Below are positions 17,452 to 26,430 of a DNA stretch of 64,000 bases, piece by piece; positions within the stretch are counted from its first letter, which is position 1; each line of letters begins with the position of its first letter. A program made the position numbers and the translations under genes. This stretch comes from CALXXL01 sp034926605 (GTDB taxonomy: Bacteria; Verrucomicrobiota; Lentisphaeria; Victivallales; Victivallaceae), in NCBI GenBank assembly GCA_034926605.1, contig JAYFQV010000006.1:93265-157264 (forward strand), given 5' to 3'. The notes below the pieces were generated by a model. It was not told the DNA's origin, did no database searches, and was given only the letters and a program-made list of their open reading frames with translations.

Positions 17452-20031
17452 CTATGCAACCAGCGGAGCAAGCGCCTTGGTAACCGAGTCAAATGTGACC
17501 GGCTTCAGAAGCACGCCGTCAAATTCCCGTCCCGGCAGGTACTCGGCATCGGCGGTAACCGCCACGATTTTCAGCTTGGACAGCTTGGGATTATTGCGGA
17601 TGGTAACGGCAAGTTTACTGCCGTTCATTTCCGGCATCCACATATCGGTCAAAACCATGTCCAGTTTCGGATTTTTTTCCAGAAACTCTATGGCCTCCCG
17701 AGCCGAACGCGCCGTATGCACGGTTGCCTTGAGATTCCGCAATATGCCGGCAAGCACCCGCAGGTTCAACTCGGTATCATCCACCACCAGGAGCTCGACT
17801 CCGGTGAAATCAACCGGGTCATGAGTCGCCTCATGAGCTCGCGGCACGGCGGTATGGAATGGCACATCGAATAACTCCAGCGTGAAGCTGCTGCCCTTCC
17901 CCACCTCACTTTCAAGCGCCACCTTGCCGCCCATCGCCTTGGCAAGCCGTTCCACAATGGCAAGACCGAGACCGGTGCCATTGCAGATGCCGGAATCGCG
18001 CATCGAGTCCTGTTGTTCGAACGGACGGAAAATCGCCTCGCGCTTCTCCGGCAATACGCCGCGACCGGTATCAATCACCGCAATTCGCAGGTCGGCCAAT
18101 TTCCCAGGCTTGGAGGAAAATGCAATACTCAACTTGACGTTGCCGGTGTCGGTGAACTTAATCGCATTGCCGATCAAGTTAAGCATGATCTGCCGCAGCC
18201 GCAGCGAGTCAAGTTTGAACACCGGCAATTCCGGCGGCAACTCGATTATAAATTCCAAATTCTTATCCGTCATGCGCTGGGCGAAAACTGCCCGCATTTC
18301 ATCGGCAAGGTCGGCAAGATCGGTATCTTCCGGCACAATCTTGAGCCGGTCGGCTTCAATCTTTGAAAGATCCAGCACATCATTTATGAGACTCAGCAAT
18401 GAGTTGCCGGCAATATTTATCGCCTTCACCGCCTCTTCCCGCTCGTCCTTGCTTAAATTGTCGGCTTCGAGCAGTTCGGAAAATCCGATGACCGAATTCA
18501 ATGGCGTACGCAATTCATGACTTATGGTGGCAAGAAAGGTGGTTTTTGCGCGGGCGGCCTGCTCGGCGCGGGCAAGCGCCTGCTCAAGCTCGCGCTGAAC
18601 CATGTAAAGTTCGGTTATGTCCATAGACACCGCCAACGCGGTAATTTCGCCGTAGACCACCTTAGGCAGCATAAGCAACATGGCCCGGCGGTGCCGGTCG
18701 CCCATATCATATTCGAACGAGCGTGGCTTGCCGTCGGCAAAAATGTCATTAAGTTTTTCTCCGAACGCGTGATGAAGCGCACCGGCCAATTGACCGCCAA
18801 CCACCTTGCGATCGTCCTTTTCTCCGCTGCCGGCCCGGAAAAATCGGATGTTTCCGGCCTGGTCCAGTACCATGACCTGGACCGGCAGCGCATCGAAGAT
18901 ACCTTCGGTGCGACGGCGAACACGCCGCTCGGACAGAAGATGACGTATCCACATCAGAAGCGCGGTAACCAGCGCCACCACCGCCCAATTTATGTAAAGG
19001 TGATATCGGTCGAAGAATGAAACCGGTTCATTGATCAGGCGCGCCCCGACCGGCAACAGTTCCCGCGCAATATTGTATATTCCCAACAGCGTACTGTCAA
19101 AAGAAGCAGTGCAGGTGCCTGTTATCACGCCGATGTTTTCAGGCGGCTCTCCAGTCAGAATACGCCCGGCGGCAGCCGCCGCTTCCCGTCCGTGTTGTTC
19201 CGGTACCACATGTATGCCGCCTAGAAAGTTCGCCGAAGGCGCATAGGACGGATTGCCGAAGATCGGCGCCTTGCAAGCCATAAAAAGCCGACGCAAAAGA
19301 CATCTTTGCAATTCTGGTTCCGACTTGGTGGAGGCCCATCGATCAAACACCACAAAAGAGTCGTCCGGCAACGCCGCGATCTTTTCAAGCATTTCATCGG
19401 TCGAATATTGCCCGCCATTCAGACTGATTACTTTTATGCCCGGCAGTTGCCTGGCACGGTCTTCCACCCTGCGCATTACGTTGATCCCCGATGCGGTCGC
19501 GTCGGTAATCAATGCGACCGTCCTGGTCGACGGCAGCATTTTGGTACCCAAAACAACGGTGTCGGCAAAGCATTGCGGTTCTATAACTCCGGCAATTCCT
19601 TTGCGGCGCAATCTTGGATCGCCGATCGGATACTCAATGTATCCGAAAAATAAAAACGGCGTGCTCTCCGATAATTCCACCACACCGTCGATAAACAGAT
19701 CGGCGGCGGTATTGCCGCTGGCGGCGACCAGGTCATACCGTCTGCTGCCGACGCGCTGCCGCAAATAGTTGATGTCTTCGGCGGCTACCTTCAGATTGCA
19801 GTTTGTCCCCACATTCAATTCTATAATATCAAAAGCGACCGGGATGTTGTTATCCTGGAAATACCTGCGAAAGCCGGACAACTCATCGTTCGCCTGACGG
19901 CACGAACCGGATATGGAGCTTACCAGCAATATACGCTTAGTTCCGGAGTCTTCATCCGTAGCGAACGAAGAGTCCGGAAACACGCAAATCAGCAAGCAGA
20001 AAAATATTATTTTCTTCAATATCCGCACCAT
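17452..20031 (-). CDS. Hybrid sensor histidine kinase with ABC-binding-protein-like sensor
   Basis: This 859-residue kinase has, in order, a signal/TM start (to about 24), a periplasmic domain of about 300 residues resembling the uncharacterised ABC solute-binding family COG2984/PF04392 (KRILLVSSISGS, LVAASGNTAADL, PIFGNPSY), a TM helix near 345-365, a PAS-like domain (about 372-475), HisKA with H505 in SHELRTPLNS, HATPase motifs (NLIGNAIKFT, DTGRGV, GTGLGLAIVE) and a receiver with D796 in LTDMWMP. No DNA-binding output is attached. ATG 20031 is preferred to the TTG six codons earlier. It is the last gene of the SPFH-ATPase operon, 22 nt after the lipoprotein gene. Confidence 0.88.
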   Translation of the reverse strand: MVRILKKIIFFCLLICVFPDSSFATDEDSGTKRILLVSSISGSCRQANDELSGFRRYFQDNNIPVAFDIIELNVGTNCNLKVAAEDINYLRQRVGSRRYDLVAASGNTAADLFIDGVVELSESTPFLFFGYIEYPIGDPRLRRKGIAGVIEPQCFADTVVLGTKMLPSTRTVALITDATASGINVMRRVEDRARQLPGIKVISLNGGQYSTDEMLEKIAALPDDSFVVFDRWASTKSEPELQRCLLRRLFMACKAPIFGNPSYAPSANFLGGIHVVPEQHGREAAAAAGRILTGEPPENIGVITGTCTASFDSTLLGIYNIARELLPVGARLINEPVSFFDRYHLYINWAVVALVTALLMWIRHLLSERRVRRRTEGIFDALPVQVMVLDQAGNIRFFRAGSGEKDDRKVVGGQLAGALHHAFGEKLNDIFADGKPRSFEYDMGDRHRRAMLLMLPKVVYGEITALAVSMDITELYMVQRELEQALARAEQAARAKTTFLATISHELRTPLNSVIGFSELLEADNLSKDEREEAVKAINIAGNSLLSLINDVLDLSKIEADRLKIVPEDTDLADLADEMRAVFAQRMTDKNLEFIIELPPELPVFKLDSLRLRQIMLNLIGNAIKFTDTGNVKLSIAFSSKPGKLADLRIAVIDTGRGVLPEKREAIFRPFEQQDSMRDSGICNGTGLGLAIVERLAKAMGGKVALESEVGKGSSFTLELFDVPFHTAVPRAHEATHDPVDFTGVELLVVDDTELNLRVLAGILRNLKATVHTARSAREAIEFLEKNPKLDMVLTDMWMPEMNGSKLAVTIRNNPKLSKLKIVAVTADAEYLPGREFDGVLLKPVTFDSVTKALAPLVA

Positions 20032-20053
20032 GCTTGAGACGCACGCCAAGCGC

Positions 20054-20659
20054 TTACTCTGATACCTCGGATGCCGCCGCTTCGGCCGCCGAAATCGGCG
20101 GCAACGGCGCCGGCTCCTTGGCGGCAGCTTCGAGGTCCTGCGCCTGCCGCGCCTTTCGCTCGCTCATGGCAACATCGAATTTCGCGGCATCGGCCAGAAA
20201 CAGTACATGAAGCACCACCTCGTACCTCGGTTCGGCGGTTGTGGTAAGGGTCCCGGTTTGACCGAAACTGTCGGTATAGACGGGATTGCCTCCCACCGCA
20301 CGGCTCTGGTTGGCCTGATCGGCAGCCTGCGGAGTATCGTTGCCGGCAGCGCTGGTCATATATACAACGCCGGTATCAACCCTGGAAAAACTGATAATTT
20401 TGACCGCGCTGGCACCGACGGCGCGCGCCTTGTCCTGCATATCCTCCTTTATGTCCAGCATACTGGTTCCGTCCGGCGCGGTGACTGTCGCTCTGCCGAT
20501 CTCCCGGTAGCGCGCGGGGTCATAATCCACTTTTTCTTCGAAGAAAGTCACGAGCTGGTCGTCAGGCAGTGGCGCAAGCTTCTGCCCGACGTAATCTATA
20601 TCCACGCATCCCGCCGCAAAAAGCAGCGCCGCAACCGCCAGCCAATAAAACAGCCTCAT
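20054..20659 (-). CDS. Lipoprotein of unknown function
   Basis: This 201-residue protein has a lipoprotein signal (MRLFYWLAVAALLFAAGC, lipidated at Cys18). The mature part contains an alpha/beta segment (GASAVKIISFSRVDTGVVYM) similar in pattern to small heavy-metal-binding-like or YbjQ-like folds, a Gly/Asn-rich linker, a strand YEVVLHVLFLADAAKFD, and an Ala/Glu-rich disordered tail. The family is not recognised. GGGG lies 7 nt before the ATG. It sits 2 nt after the CNNM-type gene and before the histidine kinase, so it is likely an envelope partner of the same system. Confidence 0.7.
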   Translation of the reverse strand: MRLFYWLAVAALLFAAGCVDIDYVGQKLAPLPDDQLVTFFEEKVDYDPARYREIGRATVTAPDGTSMLDIKEDMQDKARAVGASAVKIISFSRVDTGVVYMTSAAGNDTPQAADQANQSRAVGGNPVYTDSFGQTGTLTTTAEPRYEVVLHVLFLADAAKFDVAMSERKARQAQDLEAAAKEPAPLPPISAAEAAASEVSE

Positions 20660-20661
20660 TT

Positions 20662-21951
20662 TTATACCCCTATGTTTTTCGCGGCGACTTCCGATACCGG
20701 CACGCCGACTTTTCTTACATTGAATTCCACCACTCTGCCGCGGCGCACCTTGCGCACCGTAAACTCTATGGCGCGGTACCTGAACACGTCACCGACCTTT
20801 GGCCGGCGCTTGAGCTGACGGTTGAACCAGATGGACACCGGTTCCGCCCGGCGCGGCAAGTCCTGATTCATCTCGCGTGCCAGCACCGTCATCGGGTTGC
20901 CGCCGCCGACCACCCAAAACCCGTCGCTGGGACTGTAAAAAGTGCGCGGCAACGGATCAAACTCGTCGTCGAGATCCCCCACCAGTTCCTCCACAATGTC
21001 CTCCAGCGTCACCATGCCAACCGTACGCCGCTGGTCGTCCCGCACAATGGACAAATGCACATGCTGCGTGGCGAACCGCTCAAGCAGATTGGCAGCGGTG
21101 TCATCCGGACATGAAAACGAGATCGGACGGAGAATGCTCATGATGTCCTTGTCCGGCGCGGTGCCGGCCACCGCCACCATTTCCTTGAAATTGACATACC
21201 CCGCCACCTTGTTGCGGTCGCCGTTTTCGCAGACTGGATACCTGGTATGATAGTCGATATGCGCCACGTCTATCGCGCTCTTAAGCGTCTGGGTATTGTT
21301 CAGGAACGATATCTGCTCCACCGGCAGCATGATCTCGCTGGCCGTCTGTTCGGACAGCCGCGGCGCCGCCTTGATTATGCGCTCCTGGCGCTGGTTTATC
21401 TCCTGCTGATAGCGGGCCTCGCCGGCCAGCGCCGATATCTCGTCGGCGGTGTCGACAACTTCCGGCGGCGTCTTTACCTCGAAAGGACGGTTAAGAAAAT
21501 ATGCCAGCTTGATCAGCGGCAGCATTACGACACCGGCGATCTTCAACCCGCGGGCTGCAAACTGGATGATCTGGCGGTTGAACCGCACACCAAGATTCTT
21601 GGGCAGAATCTCGGTGTACTGCACCATCGCCAGAGTGAACGCCAGCGAAAACACCCACAGCCAGTTGTTGTGATAGAGTGCCGCAAACTGCGCTCCGGCC
21701 ACCGCCGCGCCAATGGTATGGGCGGCGGTGTTCGAAATCAGGATCACCGCAATCGGCCGTTCGATGTTCTCTTTGAGATCACGAACAATCGTACCAACCT
21801 TGTAGTTGCGCTGTTTGATATCCGCCATCTGGCTGGGAGTCACGCTAAGCAGCGCCGCCTCCAGCAGCGAACAGGCAAAAGACACCAACAGAGCAAACGC
21901 GATACTTCCGATCAGCAATGCCATTGCCCATATCCTATCGCTGTCCGACAT
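20662..21951 (-). CDS. CNNM/CorC-type transmembrane protein (DUF21-CBS-CorC_HlyC)
   Basis: This 429-residue inner-membrane protein has the CNNM transmembrane module (about 1-200; FACSLLEAALLSVTPSQMADI, ILISNTAAHTIGAAVAGA, YTEILPKNLGVRF), a CBS pair (about 205-340; EIMLPVEQISFLNN, GYVNFKEMV, RRTVGMVTLEDIVEELVGDLDDEF) and a C-terminal CorC_HlyC domain. Members are linked to Mg2+ (and Co2+) efflux or homeostasis; the CBS pair usually senses Mg-ATP. It is 24 nt after an unknown membrane-anchored gene and 2 nt before a lipoprotein gene in the long operon, which supports a divalent-cation role for the locus. Confidence 0.88.
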   Translation of the reverse strand: MSDSDRIWAMALLIGSIAFALLVSFACSLLEAALLSVTPSQMADIKQRNYKVGTIVRDLKENIERPIAVILISNTAAHTIGAAVAGAQFAALYHNNWLWVFSLAFTLAMVQYTEILPKNLGVRFNRQIIQFAARGLKIAGVVMLPLIKLAYFLNRPFEVKTPPEVVDTADEISALAGEARYQQEINQRQERIIKAAPRLSEQTASEIMLPVEQISFLNNTQTLKSAIDVAHIDYHTRYPVCENGDRNKVAGYVNFKEMVAVAGTAPDKDIMSILRPISFSCPDDTAANLLERFATQHVHLSIVRDDQRRTVGMVTLEDIVEELVGDLDDEFDPLPRTFYSPSDGFWVVGGGNPMTVLAREMNQDLPRRAEPVSIWFNRQLKRRPKVGDVFRYRAIEFTVRKVRRGRVVEFNVRKVGVPVSEVAAKNIGV

Positions 21952-21975
21952 ATTTTAAGAACAATTCCCTTTCGA

Positions 21976-23631
21976 TTACTTCGCCGGGTTCCGGCTTGCC
22001 GCTGAGCTTTCCCGCTCCGCCTGCTGCTTTGCAGCCGCCTGCTGCTCGATGATCCGGCGAAGCCGGTTGGCCAGTTCCGGCGGAGCGCTCTTGAGATAAT
22101 TATCCACCACCGCACCGATCAGAACATCCAAAGGAGGCAGATCGGCGCCGGACTTGCGCTCGGTGTTGTCCTCAATGAATTTTGCGTATATCTTCTCGGC
22201 GAAATTGGCAAGCTCCTTAGCCCGCACATTGTCGCCGTAGACCAGATAATGCAGCTCGCAGTAGATGGTGCCGACCAGCAGTTCACCGATGCTCTTGACC
22301 GTTGCGAAATTGATCTTCTCCTGCAATGCGCGGTCATAGTAGTGCTTCAGCGTTTCGTTCTTGTCCTGGCCCGGGTCATATTTCTTAAGCAAGTCGAACA
22401 TCTCTCCTGCCCGCTTGGTCTGGCCATAGCTGTACAGAAGCAGGACGGCGTCGCGCAGGAAATATATACGCGAGTTGGTAAATGTCTCGTCGTCCATGTT
22501 GTTCTTATATCCCTCCTCGGCAGCCTGCAGCGTGCGGTCCAGCACCGAGAAGTTGGGCACTCCGATAAAGTACTTCTTATTCTCGGGATCGGTGAGCAGC
22601 GGACGACCGTTGCGGAACGTTTCCTGCAACGCGATGTGAATGCGGTTGTCGAATTGCCGGCGGGTCTGGTTCGGCGGCCGGTATCCCTGGCCGAGCACCG
22701 CCCAGTATATCGCCAGCGCTTCCGGAGTACGCCAGTCCAAATCGCCATAATCCTGGTTGATTTTGACCACCAGATGCGGATTCAGGCGGAAAGACTGCCA
22801 TATCCAGGCGGCGCGCAGATAGCTGTTCAGCCATTCGCGATCGGGCTGGGAAAGACTGTCCAGCTTGCCCACCGGCAGCCCGTCGGCTTTCTGGTAGGCG
22901 CTGAGCAGCGCCGCAAAATCGGAGTATCCGGCGGACGAGATGATGCCGCGGGCCGGGCTTTTCTCCGGAAAGCGCTCGTTGAATCCCTTGGAGGTGTCCC
23001 AATCGGTCAGCAGAAAGTCAGGCACCACCTTGGCCATAGCCTCCCAGTCGGGTTTCTGATTCGGCTTGAATCCCATTGCCCGCGAAGCCTCGAGATAAAG
23101 CTTGTTCTTATAATAGAGGTGGGCGTCATCAAACACATTGCCGAACTTTTCACCATATATTCGCGCAAGATCGAGGTAGATGGAAACATCCTCGGGGTTG
23201 TAGAGCATGGCCTTGTCGCGCAAAAGCGCGGTGCCCTTGGCTATCCAACGCCAGCGGTCCTCGTAATTGGCGCAGGTGACCGACAAATTGTAGGCCATCT
23301 CCCAACCGAGATAAACCGCCGACCCCGCGACCTGCGGCTGCAAGTCGGTGATCCAGTTGGCCAGCTGCACCATCTCGTAGTAGCTGCCCTGATCTTTCAA
23401 CGACATCTGGTGCAGCCACAATACGTCGGCCAGCAGGCCGCGAAAACTGCCGAGCGCCACCGTGGTAAAGCTGATCCAGCCGGGAGCGTTCTTGATCTCT
23501 CCGGTAAAACGGAGATGATAATCCTTGATATCGCGCTCGATCGAGCGTTCGAGCCCGCTGATCCCGAAGATCGCCACCACCGTCACCACGGCGAGCGCCA
23601 CATACAATGTTATGGTCTTGAATCTCGTCAT
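21976..23631 (-). CDS. Membrane-anchored protein of unknown function in the ABC operon
   Basis: This 551-residue protein has one N-terminal TM helix (TITLYVALAVVTVVAIFGISGL) and a large extracytoplasmic helical region with repeated Tyr/Trp/Leu-rich stretches (WITDLQPQVAGSAVYLGWEMAYN, PEDVSIYLDLARIYGEKFGN), suggesting a TPR-like solenoid. The C-terminus (about 515-551) is an Ala/Gln/Arg-rich helix. The start is ATG 23631, overlapping the stop of the ABC permease gene by 4 nt (ATGA), so translation is probably coupled. A recognised family name cannot be given; the tight coupling suggests it is a partner of the permease. Confidence 0.8.
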   Translation of the reverse strand: MTRFKTITLYVALAVVTVVAIFGISGLERSIERDIKDYHLRFTGEIKNAPGWISFTTVALGSFRGLLADVLWLHQMSLKDQGSYYEMVQLANWITDLQPQVAGSAVYLGWEMAYNLSVTCANYEDRWRWIAKGTALLRDKAMLYNPEDVSIYLDLARIYGEKFGNVFDDAHLYYKNKLYLEASRAMGFKPNQKPDWEAMAKVVPDFLLTDWDTSKGFNERFPEKSPARGIISSAGYSDFAALLSAYQKADGLPVGKLDSLSQPDREWLNSYLRAAWIWQSFRLNPHLVVKINQDYGDLDWRTPEALAIYWAVLGQGYRPPNQTRRQFDNRIHIALQETFRNGRPLLTDPENKKYFIGVPNFSVLDRTLQAAEEGYKNNMDDETFTNSRIYFLRDAVLLLYSYGQTKRAGEMFDLLKKYDPGQDKNETLKHYYDRALQEKINFATVKSIGELLVGTIYCELHYLVYGDNVRAKELANFAEKIYAKFIEDNTERKSGADLPPLDVLIGAVVDNYLKSAPPELANRLRRIIEQQAAAKQQAERESSAASRNPAK

Positions 23632-25235
23632 TTTCTGATCACCAGTCCCAGTTCGCGCCGCCGGTAAAGCCAGACGCCGAGCAGGCACAGCGGCAGCACC
23701 CGCAGGACGCAGAAGTTAAGCACGACATCGGCAATGGAGCTCCATTCGATCATTATGCCATCCGCCACCAGGTCGGACACATCGAAATCCTGCAGCGGAA
23801 TCACCAGCAGCAACAGCAGCTTGCCCACCATCGAGCCCAGACGGGCTTGAGCCGCGAGCGTCGCATCGTCAGTAATGATATATCCCCGGCTGGACACCGC
23901 CGTCGCCAGCGATCCGGCGAAAAGGTAGGAGATAACGAAGAATATCGCGGTCGGCATCGAAAGAAAAGCCGACACCGCGCACCCCAGAGCACTGAGCACC
24001 AGCAGTTCCAGCGCAATCATCAGAACGCATTTCACATAGTTTGCCGTAAAGCCGCCGTAACGCGCGTAGACCTCCGGGCCATCCCATATTTGAAAAAACA
24101 TCTCCTGCTTCTGCGGATCATAGTTGATGAAAGAAAGCAGTACCGTACCGTAGGAGTCGATCGCGTCATTGGGCAGCTTGAACTCGCTGAAGCGGTTGGT
24201 AAGAAAACTCTGCGGGTCGACGGAAAGCGGAATCCAGGAGGTATCGCTGGCCACGGTGGTATTGTCCGGCCCGGGAATCACCCGGCCGTAAAACCACTGT
24301 CCAAGCGTCATCCGCTCGGTGGTGTCCGACACCTCGGTGACGAATGTACGATAACGCACAAACAGCGGGTTGTCGCCTGTCGGCAAGTCGGAGATACGCC
24401 AGATCTTGCGGTGGTCCGGGCCGAACTGCACGCTGGACTCGGCGGTAATCGCCGCCACTTTGATGTCCTTAAGCCGCGCACGCTGGCTGGAGGCGTCAAG
24501 TTTGTTGCCTTCGATCTGATTGTCGCGCATCCAAGCCTCGAAATCGGCCTGCGACCGATAGGCAATATACTCCGGAGAACTTATCGGCATATCCTTCTTA
24601 GTGCCGTCGGGCATAGTGATCGCACCGACCGGCATGAACTTGCGCCTCGCCACCAATACCTCATTGCGAATGCGGGTGTCCTCGGCAATGCGCTCCTTCA
24701 TCTTGGAGAGCACGTCCTTCTGTTCCTCCAGCCGCTGTTTTACCGCGTCGCGTTCACGGGTATTGGGCATGGATTCCACTCTCTTCTCGAGCGAGGATAC
24801 ATCGGCCTCAACCTGTTTTACGTCGGAGTCGGATATCTGTTGCGCATTGTAGCGGGTCATCACCACCGCGTATATCAGCACCGCCGATATGAGCAGCAGC
24901 GAAACATGGATTATGAATATACCGGACAGTTTGGCCATCCATATGACCACCCTGCTGACCGGCTTGGAGACCACCATATGCAACTGGTAGCCGTCCACGT
25001 CCTGAGTCATCGCCTGACAGCCGCTCCACACCGATGACAGTGACAGCATCAATGCCACCGCAAACAGACTGTACTTGAGCGATACCTGAATAAAGCCCCG
25101 GGCCGTGCCGTCGCCTTCGATGGTGGCCGGGATGAACACCACGCACAGTATCAGGATCGCCAGCAACAGCTGAAAGATGTGCGACCTGAAAGCATTGCGC
25201 ATGGTCAGCTTGACTATTGTCCAAAACGGCTTCAT
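23628..25235 (-). CDS. ABC transporter permease with large extracytoplasmic domain
   Basis: This 535-residue ABC-2-like permease has three N-terminal TM segments (about 19-40, 55-72, 108-126), a soluble region of about 270 residues, and four C-terminal TM segments from about 390. The soluble region starts with a predicted coiled coil (VEADVSSLEKRVESMPNTRERDAVKQRLEEQKDVLSKMKERI) and continues into a beta-rich domain with SVQFGPDHRKIW. The motif QAMTQDVDGYQLHMVVSKPVSRVVIW near residue 75 is typical of ABC-2 permeases linked to a single ATPase. It follows the ATPase gene by 4 nt. Cargo cannot be deduced. Confidence 0.85.
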   Translation of the reverse strand: MKPFWTIVKLTMRNAFRSHIFQLLLAILILCVVFIPATIEGDGTARGFIQVSLKYSLFAVALMLSLSSVWSGCQAMTQDVDGYQLHMVVSKPVSRVVIWMAKLSGIFIIHVSLLLISAVLIYAVVMTRYNAQQISDSDVKQVEADVSSLEKRVESMPNTRERDAVKQRLEEQKDVLSKMKERIAEDTRIRNEVLVARRKFMPVGAITMPDGTKKDMPISSPEYIAYRSQADFEAWMRDNQIEGNKLDASSQRARLKDIKVAAITAESSVQFGPDHRKIWRISDLPTGDNPLFVRYRTFVTEVSDTTERMTLGQWFYGRVIPGPDNTTVASDTSWIPLSVDPQSFLTNRFSEFKLPNDAIDSYGTVLLSFINYDPQKQEMFFQIWDGPEVYARYGGFTANYVKCVLMIALELLVLSALGCAVSAFLSMPTAIFFVISYLFAGSLATAVSSRGYIITDDATLAAQARLGSMVGKLLLLLVIPLQDFDVSDLVADGIMIEWSSIADVVLNFCVLRVLPLCLLGVWLYRRRELGLVIRK

Positions 25236-25239
25236 GGAA

Positions 25240-26430
25240 TCACTCTTTGCCTTTGTTCAACAGGGAATCCAGCTTCTCGTCGGCGGCGGCAACGTTTGCC
25301 GCCTCGGCGGCCTTGGCCACGGCGTTGGCGTCCGGCTTGGCCACGGCGGCGGTGGCATCCAATCCGCCCAGCGCCTTGGCAACCTTGTCGGCCTCGGCCT
25401 TTTCCCTGGCCGCAGCAGCGGCCTCTTCCTCTCGCTTCTTTTCGGCCGCCACGCTTGCAACATCCGGCTGAACCAAACGCTTCAACGCCGCTTCCGGAGT
25501 TTCATCCTCGCCGCTCAGATAGCCGGCGATATGGCCGCCGGAAACCACTCCGGCCGTCTCCGTGCCGTCCTTCTTGGCACGATCGATGACTTCCAGGAAA
25601 AACTCCTCAAGCGTAAGCCGCGGATGATCGATCTCAAATTTCTCGCCATGCAGATTGGAACGCAGAAGTTCGAGCAGCTTGTTCATCGCCTCCGGCGGCA
25701 GCGCCGGAGTAGTGATCCGGTTTTCGTCGGACACCGCCAACAATTCATGCAGCCGCCCCTGGGCGCGCACCTGCCCACCGTAGAGAATTATAACACGGTC
25801 GCAGACGTCTTCGATGTCGCTGAGCAAATGACTGGTCACGATCACCGTTTTCCCGCGCTTTTTGAGCATATGAATCAGCTCTTTGACCTCGCGGCACCCC
25901 AGCGGGTCGAGCCCGCTGGTCGGCTCGTCGAGGATCAGCAGCTCGGGATCGTTGATCATCGCCTGGGCCAGACCAATCCGGCGAGCCATACCCTTGGAAA
26001 ATTCGCCCACCCGGCGATTTCTGGCATGCACCAGGCCGACCATGTCCAGCAGCTGGTCGATGCGCATTTTGCGTTCGGCGCGGGACAAGTTGAACAACGA
26101 CCCGAAGAAATCAAGCATTTCCTCGGCCGTAAGATACTTATAAAGATATGTCTCTTCGGGCAGATAACCGATCTCCCGCTTGGTTTCCACCGCACGCGGG
26201 GATTTGCCCATCACCGAAATCTGCCCGGCGGTGGGATACAGCAATCCGAGAATCATTTTGACGGTGGTGGACTTACCCGAGCCGTTGGGCCCCAGCAAAC
26301 CCACCACTTCGCCCTGATTTACCTCAAAATCGATATCGTTCACCGCCTTCGCCTTGGGGCGGTTCCAGAAATCGTGAAAAACCTTGGTGAGACCGATGGC
26401 CTTGACCACCGGAACGACGCTTTCACTCAT
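25240..26430 (-). CDS. ABC transporter ATP-binding protein with Ala-rich tail
   Basis: This 396-residue ABC ATPase has Walker A GPNGSGKST (about 49-57), Q-loop replaced by the LPEETYLYKYLTAEE segment typical of drug/ABC-2 ATPases, signature FSKGMARR, Walker B LLILDEPTSGLDP and the switch H in VTSHLLSDIE. After about residue 300 the chain extends about 95 residues into a low-complexity Ala/Lys/Glu region (EKKREEEAAAAAREKAEADKVAKAL), an unusual appendage for this family. The start codon overlaps the stop of the P-type ATPase gene by one base (TAATG). It pairs with the permease gene downstream. Confidence 0.92.
   Translation of the reverse strand: MSESVVPVVKAIGLTKVFHDFWNRPKAKAVNDIDFEVNQGEVVGLLGPNGSGKSTTVKMILGLLYPTAGQISVMGKSPRAVETKREIGYLPEETYLYKYLTAEEMLDFFGSLFNLSRAERKMRIDQLLDMVGLVHARNRRVGEFSKGMARRIGLAQAMINDPELLILDEPTSGLDPLGCREVKELIHMLKKRGKTVIVTSHLLSDIEDVCDRVIILYGGQVRAQGRLHELLAVSDENRITTPALPPEAMNKLLELLRSNLHGEKFEIDHPRLTLEEFFLEVIDRAKKDGTETAGVVSGGHIAGYLSGEDETPEAALKRLVQPDVASVAAEKKREEEAAAAAREKAEADKVAKALGGLDATAAVAKPDANAVAKAAEAANVAAADEKLDSLLNKGKE

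Noticed and set aside
22249..23667. Long plus-strand open frame opposite the operon partner gene
   Set aside because: Shadow of a clear minus-strand gene; composition unlike proteins in the window.
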